32,006 bases of DNA, from IMG/VR virus record IMGVR_UViG_3300013094_000170, positions 1-32,006 of that record, one strand, 5' to 3'. Origin of the DNA: a virus. Below are positions 13,096-18,784 of this stretch, piece after piece. Within the stretch, counting starts at the first letter, position 1; the number at the start of each line of letters is the position of its first letter. The notes under the pieces were generated by a model. It had not been told where the DNA came from. It worked only from the letters and a program-made list of their open reading frames with translations, and did no database searches. A program made the position numbers and the translations under genes.

Positions 13096-13127
13096 CAAAA
13101 AGCCGCCCCTTATCGGGCGGCTTTTTG
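13096..13127. terminator. bidirectional intrinsic terminator
   Basis: AAAAAGCCGCCC (13097-13108) pairs with GGGCGGCTTTTT (13115-13126) around a six-base loop, 13 bases after the PASTA gene stop. The flanking A and T runs give it a U-tract on both strands. It therefore ends the + strand unit and also the convergent WhiB transcript. On the - strand the stem includes the last codons of whiB. Confidence 0.9.
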
Positions 13128-13430
13128 CTTTCTACGTCTTCTTATTTCTTGTCGTTCTCTCTCCGAGGTTCCTCCCCAGATACCTATAGGAGAAGTTTTA
13201 AGAGCGTACTCTAAGCAAGGAGCCTGAAAGTGACAATCATTACAAATGCTCTTTGCTAACTTCACAATACTCGGGGGAGTATTTACCTCTGGAAAGAATA
13301 TCTCTGGGTCTGTTTGACTACATAGTTGACTGCCGTCGAGTTTAAATAACTCAATACCATTTATGAACCTGCCAGAAAGACCAAGCACCGCACGCGTCTC
13401 CATATCTTGATTGAATGTAATGTAGTCCAT
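13110..13430 (-). CDS. WhiB-like iron-sulphur transcription regulator
   Basis: A 106-residue protein on the - strand. Cysteines 37, 63, 66 and 72 (C-x25-C-x2-C-x5-C) are the [4Fe-4S] ligands, followed by GIWGGTSERERQ at 83-94, the conserved WhiB turn, and a basic RRRRKQK tail for DNA contact. DPEIFFPE after the first cysteine is also typical. WhiB proteins exist only in actinobacteria and their phages. They bind the primary sigma factor and redirect transcription. The start is unclear: ATG at 13430 overlaps the upstream lysin by 80 bases, while a GTG at codon 15 has a GGAG about nine bases upstream. The C-terminal codons lie in the terminator stem. Confidence 0.9.
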   Translation of the reverse strand: MDYITFNQDMETRAVLGLSGRFINGIELFKLDGSQLCSQTDPEIFFPEVNTPPSIVKLAKSICNDCHFQAPCLEYALKTSPIGIWGGTSERERQEIRRRRKQKAAR

Positions 13431-13890
13431 ATTGAATTTGTAGAGCAGCGCTAGCAGTTTTGGTTACATTGTAATCACCCCATGTTGTGGGCAAAAACTG
13501 TGCTATTCCAAATGCTTTTGAGCCCATATTAAGAGCCTTGGGGTTGAAGTGACTCTCATGAGTCCAAAGCGTATCTAAACATTGCCACTGTTGCAAGGGC
13601 ATTCCTTTTGCATACGTAGTAAGGAATGCAAGGGTTTCAATATCAAAGTATTTTGCATAAGGGCTGGATACAGCAGCCTTAGCTGCTTGACGCGTTGTAG
13701 TTACATCTAAATATTGCAGACGAACTGTCACAGCTTTTTCAAAAACTATTGCATGATAGAACTCAGGCATTTTTACCTCAGCTGCTTGTGCAGGGGCACC
13801 CGTAATGTGGGCGAAAGTTATGAATAGAGCTGCTGCACCCGCTAACCACTTTTTCACGTCTATCGTGAAGTTTATTCTGATATTAAGCAT
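13351..13890 (-). CDS. secreted lytic transglycosylase-like cell-wall hydrolase
   Basis: The start at MLNIRINF is chosen because GAGAGGAG lies six bases upstream; an ATG five codons earlier precedes that site. The 179-residue product has a basic N-terminus, hydrophobic core (WLAGAAALFITFAHITG) and an APAQA|AE signal-peptidase site near residue 37, so it is exported. The C-terminal half has the SLT-like signature WTHESHFNPKALN...SKAFGIAQFLPTTW, with the Glu of THES as catalytic acid. It would cleave peptidoglycan glycan strands. It forms an operon with whiB on the - strand and differs from the CHAP endolysin encoded nearby on the + strand. Confidence 0.75.
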   Translation of the reverse strand: MLNIRINFTIDVKKWLAGAAALFITFAHITGAPAQAAEVKMPEFYHAIVFEKAVTVRLQYLDVTTTRQAAKAAVSSPYAKYFDIETLAFLTTYAKGMPLQQWQCLDTLWTHESHFNPKALNMGSKAFGIAQFLPTTWGDYNVTKTASAALQIQYGLHYIQSRYGDACGAWSFWQVHKWY

Positions 13891-13910
13891 TTCTGCTCCT
13901 CTCAAAATGA

Positions 13911-13933
13911 AAAAACCACCTTAACGGTGGTTT
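13911..13933 (-). terminator. intrinsic terminator/attenuator in the lysin leader
   Basis: Read on the - strand, AAACCACC-GTTAA-GGTGGTTT forms an eight-base-pair hairpin followed by a run of T. It sits between the candidate promoter and the lysin ribosome binding site, with only about 20 bases between its end and the start codon. It would stop transcripts before the lysin unless bypassed, so it could act as an attenuator. On the + strand it has only three T after the stem and is weak. Confidence 0.6.
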
Positions 13934-13944
13934 AACACTTCTCT

Positions 13945-13975
13945 AAGTTACCACAGAGTTACATACCCATGTCAA
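13945..13975 (-). promoter_or_regulatory. candidate promoter for the lysin-whiB unit
   Basis: On the - strand a perfect TTGACA (13970-13975) is followed 18-19 bases later by GTAACT/TAACTT (13945-13951), a weak -10. Transcription would start near 13938, just before the terminator hairpin in the leader. The -35 match is strong and the -10 is poor, as for promoters that need an activator. Confidence 0.45.
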
Positions 13976-13987
13976 GGCGAGCAAGTG

Positions 13988-14005
13988 TATTTATCCTGAT
14001 AAATA
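13988..14005. promoter_or_regulatory. 18-base palindrome, operator candidate
   Basis: TATTTATC-CT-GATAAATA is a near-perfect inverted repeat in the 208-base divergent gap between the - strand lysin gene and the + strand lysis module. It lies just upstream of the TTGACA box of the - strand promoter. The arms (ATTTATC) recur in the gaps before terL and the portal gene. A dimeric regulator binding here could control both directions. No protein partner is identified. Confidence 0.5.
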
Positions 14006-14098
14006 TCGACATATCTGCAAAAATATACGTATTACACGCATTTGTGATACATATTTGGACAAAGACCTCGATTATTTAACTACTATTTCGGGGGTCTA

Positions 14099-14449
14099 AT
14101 GGACGCATCTACAGTGATTGCAACTGTATCTTCATCTCTCTTTATTGCAGGTTCAGTAGGCGGTATAGCCCGCTGGTACGTAAAACAGCACTCTACAGAA
14201 GCTTTTAAAGAGTACATGGAAGAGATGCGCCCTAGTCTAGAAGAGCTAAAGCCCAATCACGGGGGCTCTGTAAACGACGCTATAAAACTTCAAATTCTTC
14301 CTCTTGTCAAGAGTCTCAAAGAGGACATATCTGAAGTGAAGGCCGATGTCAAGGAATTACGCACACATCAGATTGAGGTAGTAAAGGACCTTTCTAGATT
14401 AGAAGGTCGTGTTCAAGCCCATGTAGAAGAGGGCATTAAGAGGGTTTAA
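14099..14449 (+). CDS. membrane-anchored coiled-coil protein of the lysis module
   Basis: A 116-residue protein. Residues 5-27 form one membrane segment (VIATVSSSLFIAGSVGGIAR-type), followed by a charged region and a long coiled coil (IKLQILPLVKSLKEDISEVK onward to VQAHVEEGIKRV). Small phage proteins with this single-span plus coiled-coil layout are common beside endolysin genes and are sometimes annotated as holins or spanin-like factors. A purine-rich GGGGGTCTA precedes the ATG. The function is inferred from location. Confidence 0.6.
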   Translation: MDASTVIATVSSSLFIAGSVGGIARWYVKQHSTEAFKEYMEEMRPSLEELKPNHGGSVNDAIKLQILPLVKSLKEDISEVKADVKELRTHQIEVVKDLSRLEGRVQAHVEEGIKRV

Positions 14450-14450
14450 T

Positions 14451-14930
14451 ATGTACGAGCCACGCATAGGTGACTACGGCGTAGTAAAGACTAATGGGTT
14501 CTTTGGCAAATTAATTCGACTTGGAACTATGTCTCGTTGGAACCACTGCTTTATTTACATTGGGGGTGGTCAGATAGTCGAAGCCGACCCTAAGGGTGTA
14601 CGCGTTAGTCCAGTGACTAACTACCCTCTGATTGCATGGAACCAACATGAACACCTCTCAACTATGGAGCGCCATAAAATTGCTCAGGCAGCTGTAGCTT
14701 TAGTAGGAAAGCCCTACAGCTTTCTAACTATCGCTCTCCTAGCTTTTCGTATCCTAGGTTTAAGGCTTTTATCTAACAGCAACATCATGGAGTACATGGC
14801 TCAAAAAGAAGGCTACATCTGCTCTGAGCTAGTAGAGGCATGCTACGACAAAGCTGAAATTGTTTTAGTACCGAAGAGAGACTACTTAGTAGTACCAGGG
14901 GATTTAGCAGAAAGGCTGGTGTACCAGTGA
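14451..14930 (+). CDS. permuted papain-like (NlpC/P60, YiiX-type) hydrolase
   Basis: A 159-residue protein. IGDYGVVKTNGFFGKLIRLG (6-25) is followed by WNHCFIYIGGGQIVEADPKG (30-49), and GYICSELVEACY (121-132) carries the catalytic cysteine C124. Having the histidine (H32) before the cysteine is the circularly permuted order of the YiiX/C92 group, which cleaves amide or ester bonds in cell-wall peptides or lipids. A hydrophobic helix at 89-108 may touch the membrane. Its position one base after the coiled-coil gene and before the endolysin supports a role in lysis or wall degradation. Confidence 0.7.
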   Translation: MYEPRIGDYGVVKTNGFFGKLIRLGTMSRWNHCFIYIGGGQIVEADPKGVRVSPVTNYPLIAWNQHEHLSTMERHKIAQAAVALVGKPYSFLTIALLAFRILGLRLLSNSNIMEYMAQKEGYICSELVEACYDKAEIVLVPKRDYLVVPGDLAERLVYQ

Positions 14931-15367
14931 CCGATGCACATAAGCAAGCGATGAACCTTCATCTCGCTGTTTCAATTCCTGAGCATGAGCCTCGCGAAAG
15001 TGACCCGCACTATCACCTGTTCAACCAAGCAAAGGCAAGAATTAAGAAGCAAGGTTTATGGAAGTGCATTATTAACGACGACCTCTGCTCTGGTGGTCCT
15101 GAGCTTCATCACTCTCATATCGAGTTCTCTCAAGTAAACAACATGGACCTTAAGAAGGTGGAGGAAGCTTTTGGCCTTCACTTTACCAATGATGAGGATT
15201 TTCAAGAGTGGATTGAGAGCCCAGGAAATCTAGAAGTTCTTTGTGAGGCTCACCATCGTACACGTTTTGGCATTCATGAGATTCCAGCACCTTTGTGGGA
15301 AACCTTTCGTTATAGGAAGGATGGGACAGAGGCTGCTGCTCAAGTAGTAACGGAGGATAAAAAATGA
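14927..15367 (+). CDS. HNH nuclease-like protein
   Basis: A 146-residue protein with GTG start overlapping the previous stop. KCIINDDLCSGGPELHHSHI (46-65) followed by SPGNLEVLCEAHHR has the order C...C, HH, N, C-x2-HH that defines the HNH fold, with the HH pair as the active-site region. HNH proteins often lie next to terminase genes and help cohesive-end cleavage. This one sits inside the lysis genes 3.4 kb before terL, so it may be a packaging helper that moved or a homing nuclease. Confidence 0.65.
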   Translation: MTDAHKQAMNLHLAVSIPEHEPRESDPHYHLFNQAKARIKKQGLWKCIINDDLCSGGPELHHSHIEFSQVNNMDLKKVEEAFGLHFTNDEDFQEWIESPGNLEVLCEAHHRTRFGIHEIPAPLWETFRYRKDGTEAAAQVVTEDKK

Positions 15368-16221
15368 CAGCTGGTGTTGACATTGTTAACGCTGCTATGA
15401 AGCAAGTTAACTTTTACGGTGGAACAACAGATGCTAACCCGTATGGCGATTGGTATGGAATTCCAAATGAGCCTTGGTGTGCGATGTTCGTATCGTGGTG
15501 TTTTGCGCAGGTTAACGCTTCTCATCTTATAGCTGCACAGACTCCTAAAGGCTTTTCATACTGTCCCGCGGGGCTAACATGGTTTCAGAAAAATGGCCAA
15601 GTTGTTGATAAATATTCTGCATTACCAGGCGACTTGGTGTTCTTTTCTTGGGCAGGTAACGGGGTTGCAGACCACGTAGAGATTGTTCAAGCAGCTTCAA
15701 AAGACGGTATAACAACAATTGGTGGAAACACTGGACCTGAGCATATGACGAATGCCTCACAATATGACGGGCATGGGGTTTACCAACGCCACCGCGCTTA
15801 CCTATATGTTCTTGCTATTGTTCGACCAGAATATGATGCTAGCTCTAAACCAGCAACATCAAAAGTAGCAAGTAAAACTACCGCTGCTGGAGTAGCTGGC
15901 GTAACAGCGTTAGCTGGTGGAGGAGCTGCTGTTGTTCACAATACAACCCCTGCAACCACTAAATCACCAACGGTTCTTGTCGCACCACCGTTTCCAGGAA
16001 CTTCTGCATTTAAAGCTGGGTATACCAACCAAGCAGCAAAGATTGTCGAAACAGCCTTGTCAAAAGCTGGGTTACTTCCAAGCAACTTAATAACAGGAAA
16101 GCTGTCCCAGGAAGACTTGGCGTTAGTACCTGTTTATCAGTCTAGGTTTGCTGCTCTAAAGAAGTCAAAAGGACTAGATGCGGCGACTTACGCATCAATG
16201 ATTAAAGAGGCGGGGGCTTAA
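15364..16221 (+). CDS. CHAP-domain endolysin
   Basis: A 285-residue protein. Residues 1-155 form a CHAP domain: C39 in NEPWCAMFVSWCFAQ and H104 in ADHVEIVQA are the catalytic Cys and His, and GNTGPEHMTNASQYDGHGVY closes the domain. A Ser/Thr/Ala-rich linker with a short hydrophobic run (AAGVAGVTALAGGGAAVV) follows. The C-terminal 80 residues (AGYTNQAAKIVETALSKAGL onward) look like a small helical wall-binding domain. It would cut peptide bonds of peptidoglycan to release progeny. The next genes encode membrane proteins that may act as holins. ATGA overlap with the HNH gene. Confidence 0.85.
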   Translation: MTAGVDIVNAAMKQVNFYGGTTDANPYGDWYGIPNEPWCAMFVSWCFAQVNASHLIAAQTPKGFSYCPAGLTWFQKNGQVVDKYSALPGDLVFFSWAGNGVADHVEIVQAASKDGITTIGGNTGPEHMTNASQYDGHGVYQRHRAYLYVLAIVRPEYDASSKPATSKVASKTTAAGVAGVTALAGGGAAVVHNTTPATTKSPTVLVAPPFPGTSAFKAGYTNQAAKIVETALSKAGLLPSNLITGKLSQEDLALVPVYQSRFAALKKSKGLDAATYASMIKEAGA

Positions 16222-16547
16222 TGAAGCGCTTTCAAAAGATGTCCGACTGGGCATCAACAGCTTTTGGCTCTCCTTGGTTCCTTGTTATCCATATGGTGTT
16301 CTGGTCTCTGTGGATGACCTTTGCTGCCTTTGACCCGTACCCATTTAACCTGTTGACCTTAACAGTATCGTTAGAATCAATCCTTCTCTCAGGCTTACTT
16401 TTAAATGCGACTAACCGTTCTGGGGAAGAAGATAGGCGTATTATTACAAAAGACCTAAAGCTAGACCAGGAGACCCATAACCACCTCGAGGAGCTCCGTC
16501 GGCACGTAAACGAGATATTGGAGCACATTCGTGGGGATAAAGCTTAA
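16221..16547 (+). CDS. DUF1003-family membrane protein, possible holin
   Basis: A 108-residue protein beginning in the endolysin stop (TAATG). It has two membrane spans, about 17-37 (SPWFLVIHMVFWSLWMTFAA) and 44-63, with the FDPYPFNLL signature between them and an ENR-like ATNRSGEEDRR after the second span. This is the DUF1003 layout: FGS.wFL..h..fW..W......FDPyPF.lL...vSleai. The tail is a charged coiled coil. The role of DUF1003 proteins is unknown. Position directly after the endolysin suggests a holin-like or regulatory role in lysis. Confidence 0.75.
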   Translation: MKRFQKMSDWASTAFGSPWFLVIHMVFWSLWMTFAAFDPYPFNLLTLTVSLESILLSGLLLNATNRSGEEDRRIITKDLKLDQETHNHLEELRRHVNEILEHIRGDKA

Positions 16548-16758
16548 CGTCACCAGTCCAGTTCACTTAGCTATCTCAGGCACTGCTGCCCTAGGAACTT
16601 GGGCTGCTACTGGGTACGCCACGGATGTAAAACACCTCGCAGCAGTAGCCGTTGCTGCTGTTGGGGGTGTAGCATCAGAGACGAAAGACCCGTCTAACCC
16701 CAAGGTTCAGGCGGACTCTCACATTGTCACGCCATACGTAAACAACATAGAGGAGTAA
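16531..16758 (+). CDS. small holin-like membrane protein
   Basis: A 75-residue protein with a GTG start that overlaps the previous gene by 17 bases. It has one or two short hydrophobic helices (VHLAISGTAALGTWAATGY and HLAAVAVAAVGGVA) and a hydrophilic tail. Size and location agree with actinophage holins of the second-membrane-protein type. No family-specific motif is visible. Confidence 0.55.
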   Translation: MGIKLNVTSPVHLAISGTAALGTWAATGYATDVKHLAAVAVAAVGGVASETKDPSNPKVQADSHIVTPYVNNIEE

Positions 16759-16761
16759 CAA

Positions 16762-17076
16762 ATGGCAAAATTCACCCGTTCAGAAGAAGTACTCGTAGAG
16801 CACTACGTCTACGCAACAGGTACTTCAGCACTTATCTTGTGGCATACAGGCCATCACAACATCCACACAGTTCTCTGGGCAGCTCTACTCGGCACAATCG
16901 CGCCAGCAGTAGCAAAGCTCAACCCACGCGGTGCTGTAGCAAAGCTTGCTAAGGAAGAGCACCTAAACGCTGCTACAACAGCTGCTATTCAGACTGTTGC
17001 AGCTTCTGCGGTTGCAGACGCTCAAAAGGCTGTTGCTAAGGCTGCTGTAGACGCAGCTGCTGACGTAGCTAAGTAA
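16762..17076 (+). CDS. Ala-rich holin-like membrane protein
   Basis: A 104-residue protein three bases after the previous gene. Residues 14-50 form two hydrophobic stretches (YVYATGTSALILWHTG and TVLWAALLGTIAPAVAKL), and the second half is a long Ala/Val/Lys amphipathic helix without breaks. It resembles its neighbour in overall plan. Two consecutive small membrane proteins after an endolysin fit a holin/anti-holin pair, but this is inference. Confidence 0.5.
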   Translation: MAKFTRSEEVLVEHYVYATGTSALILWHTGHHNIHTVLWAALLGTIAPAVAKLNPRGAVAKLAKEEHLNAATTAAIQTVAASAVADAQKAVAKAAVDAAADVAK

Positions 17077-17088
17077 GCATTACAACGA

Positions 17089-17112
17089 GAAAGGGGCAGC
17101 AATGCCCCTTTC
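17089..17112 (+). terminator. stable GNRA-loop hairpin, weak terminator
   Basis: GAAAGGGGCA pairs perfectly with TGCCCCTTTC around a GCAA tetraloop, 12 bases after a stop codon. Only three T lie at the base of the stem and no U-run follows, so termination may be partial. It could also protect or process the mRNA 3' end. The next ribosome binding site (AAGGAG) comes six bases later. Confidence 0.55.
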
Positions 17113-17128
17113 ATCATAAGGAGAAAAA

Positions 17129-17311
17129 ATGAAGTGTGTTAACTGCGATAAAGACGCAATGTACAAAGTCGAAGACCCTGGAGCTAACCCGCTTCATTAT
17201 TGTCACAAGTGTTTGCCACTACGCTTACATGCTCGTGCACGCAAAGGTGATTACGCACTACCTATAGTTGACGATGAAGCACCTAAGGTTAAAAAGACTA
17301 CTAAAAACTAA
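17129..17311 (+). CDS. 60-residue zinc-ribbon protein
   Basis: ATG after AAGGAGAAAAA. The N-terminus CVNCDKDAMYKV and CHKCLPLRLHARA form a two-pair metal site separated by 18 residues (HYCHKCLP). The C-terminus is Lys-rich. Similar short CxxC proteins with a C-terminal LRLHARA-type helix recur in actinophage genomes. The function is unknown. Confidence 0.65.
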   Translation: MKCVNCDKDAMYKVEDPGANPLHYCHKCLPLRLHARARKGDYALPIVDDEAPKVKKTTKN

Positions 17312-17685
17312 TGGATAACTTTAGAGACTGGATTCCAGTTCATAGAGACTCCCCAACTTTTGAGCAACCTATATTTGCTACTAGGGTTCAGCGCATAGCT
17401 GCTGTCCAGACTCACCCAGTACCTAACCACGCACACGCACCAAGAGGACCTTTTCCTCCAGAGATGCAACAGGGAAACCCTGCGTCAGAACCAGAAATTG
17501 TTATTGATTACGACCAAGCCTTTCCTGACGACGGTAGTAACTTACAATTAGGAACTACTGCACAAAACAAGTTCAGAGCGTATCGTTGGCTCAGATGCGG
17601 AACATGCTTTGAGCGAGTACGCGAAGACCAGACAGAAGCCCACGTTTGCGAGGTAATTGACGATGGCGAAGAGACCGAATCTTAA
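17311..17685 (+). CDS. 124-residue protein with C-terminal zinc finger
   Basis: ATG overlaps the previous stop. Residues 1-85 are Pro/His/Gln-rich and probably disordered (HPVPNHAHAPRGPFPPEMQQ). Residues 90-113 read WLRCGTCFERVREDQTEAHVC, a C-x2-C...H-x-C treble-clef-like site. The end is acidic. It may bind a partner through the finger. It overlaps the next gene by 23 bases. Confidence 0.6.
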   Translation: MDNFRDWIPVHRDSPTFEQPIFATRVQRIAAVQTHPVPNHAHAPRGPFPPEMQQGNPASEPEIVIDYDQAFPDDGSNLQLGTTAQNKFRAYRWLRCGTCFERVREDQTEAHVCEVIDDGEETES

Positions 17686-18121
17686 TCCCAGTGAAATCTT
17701 TGGAGTCCGTGAAGCTAGCTTAGCTGACACAAGTATTCCCACCTATGACGATTTATTCTTTCCAGATAAAAAGAAAAAGAGCCGTTGGGATATCGCTAGA
17801 GCTGTTCCTTGGGTAACTCAACCAGCCCCCCATCAAAACAGAAAAGAACCTCGTAGAGCTCCTAGGGCAAAGATGCTTGCCTACAACCAAGAAGTAGGAG
17901 ATGGCACGCTTGTAGTGCGTTTTTGGGACGACGCGTGGATTAAATGGGAAGGAGTTCCTGCTAGTGTATGGTCACAGTTACGTGCTGCCCCATCTACAGG
18001 AACCTTTCTATGGAACGAAGGGTTTGACCGTAGAAACCCAGAAGTAGGGCTTATCTATGCGCAGTCAGCTTTTGACCCATCAGAAATGGACGAGAATACG
18101 AAAGTGATGTTTAACGAATGA
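17663..18121 (+). CDS. KTSC-domain-like protein
   Basis: I choose the ATG at MAKRPNLNPSEIFG, which has GAGG nine bases upstream; an in-frame TTG two codons earlier is less likely. The product is 152 residues. VGDGTLVVRFWDDAWIKWEG, then VPASVWSQLRAAPSTGTFLW resembles the KTSC fold (strand, short turn, 'Y.gVP..v...l..A.S.G.yfn'). KTSC domains are small beta domains linked to RNA- or protein-binding contexts in phages and bacteria. The N-terminal 65 residues are Lys/Pro-rich. Confidence 0.55.
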   Translation: MAKRPNLNPSEIFGVREASLADTSIPTYDDLFFPDKKKKSRWDIARAVPWVTQPAPHQNRKEPRRAPRAKMLAYNQEVGDGTLVVRFWDDAWIKWEGVPASVWSQLRAAPSTGTFLWNEGFDRRNPEVGLIYAQSAFDPSEMDENTKVMFNE

Positions 18122-18429
18122 AGAAGTCGTTTATGAAATCATTTGGACCAATCTATGTAGGACGCCTGCGCTACTACCACAACAATCTTTTACCTATTGT
18201 GGAGATAGGGCACACACAGGAGACAGAAGATAACTACCGCAAAGGTAAGTGCTTTGTTTTTAGAGTCCCTAAAGGCGAGTGGGGTCACTATCTTGGCGTC
18301 TTTTATAAAAGCTATAAAAACCCAACAGACGAGGATGCTATTAAGCTGATTAGCTCAGCCTTACGTCGACGGGATATGGGATTAACTGCTGAGAATATTG
18401 AGGAGTGGGATGTTAAATCGCAAGCCTAA
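18118..18429 (+). CDS. unknown 103-residue protein
   Basis: ATG overlaps the previous stop. The first half has alternating strands (PIYVGRLRYYHNNLLPIVEIG, KCFVFRVPKGEWGHYLGVFY) and the end is helical (DAIKLISSALRRRDMGLTAE). It looks like a compact alpha/beta domain. No motif identifies it. It lies in the packed set of small genes before the terminase. Confidence 0.55.
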   Translation: MKKSFMKSFGPIYVGRLRYYHNNLLPIVEIGHTQETEDNYRKGKCFVFRVPKGEWGHYLGVFYKSYKNPTDEDAIKLISSALRRRDMGLTAENIEEWDVKSQA

Positions 18430-18661
18430 AGAGCCGTGGAGTAAGCCGTTCTCTGAAAAAATATTTAAAAGAATTCAACGCATACCTAGCGCAGAGTTAG
18501 AGATGTGGGCAGACAGGTATATTGACGAGCTCGGTCGCTGCATGAGTGGGTACCTGCGTACTCGCGAGGCTCTCTATCTTAATGAAGCTCTTAATGGAGC
18601 AGAGGCTCTGCATGCAGTTTTAGATACGCTTAATATTCGCGACACGCTTAAACGCCAATAG
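18410..18661 (+). CDS. conserved small helical phage protein
   Basis: The ATG at MLNRKPKEPW is preferred because AGGAG lies four bases upstream; a TTG 12 bases earlier is in frame. The 83-residue product is helical, with ELEMWADRYIDELGRCMSGY and LNEALNGAEALHAVLDTL. This type of sequence is common among small actinophage proteins of unknown role. It overlaps the previous gene by 20 bases and is the last gene before terL. Confidence 0.6.
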   Translation: MLNRKPKEPWSKPFSEKIFKRIQRIPSAELEMWADRYIDELGRCMSGYLRTREALYLNEALNGAEALHAVLDTLNIRDTLKRQ

Positions 18662-18784
18662 AGATTTATCGACATTATCTGTATAGTTATCTCACCGCGT
18701 GTTTCTTCTCTCCGTGTCGTGGTAAAAAGGTTTGCCTGGGTTTACGTAGCCCAGGCAGCCGTTATTTCATAGACTGTAGGCACT
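18662..18784 (+). promoter_or_regulatory. regulatory gap before the terminase gene
   Basis: This 123-base gap holds AGATTTATCGAC (18662-18673), shared exactly with the gap before the portal gene. It also has TCTGTATAG (18678-18686), shared as well, and three TTATC words. It then has a perfect seven-base-pair hairpin GCCTGGG (18734-18740) / CCCAGGC (18750-18756) whose loop is TTTACGTAG. The loop word TTTACGTAGC recurs after terL. The hairpin lacks a U-run, so it is not a classic terminator. A promoter and leader for the packaging genes is likely here. Confidence 0.5.

Noticed and set aside
12806-13189. Open frame through the end of the PASTA gene and the terminator
   Set aside because: It runs across a strong terminator, is Gln/Leu-rich from frame-shifted Thr/Ala codons, and lacks a start signal.
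13970-13980. TGTCAAG resembling part of the stoperator repeat of mycobacteriophage L5
   Set aside because: Only seven of the thirteen consensus bases are clearly present, and no second copy was found nearby.
18734-18756. Hairpin before terL considered as a terminator
   Set aside because: The stem is perfect but no U-run follows, so I describe it as a regulatory hairpin within the gap, not as an intrinsic terminator.
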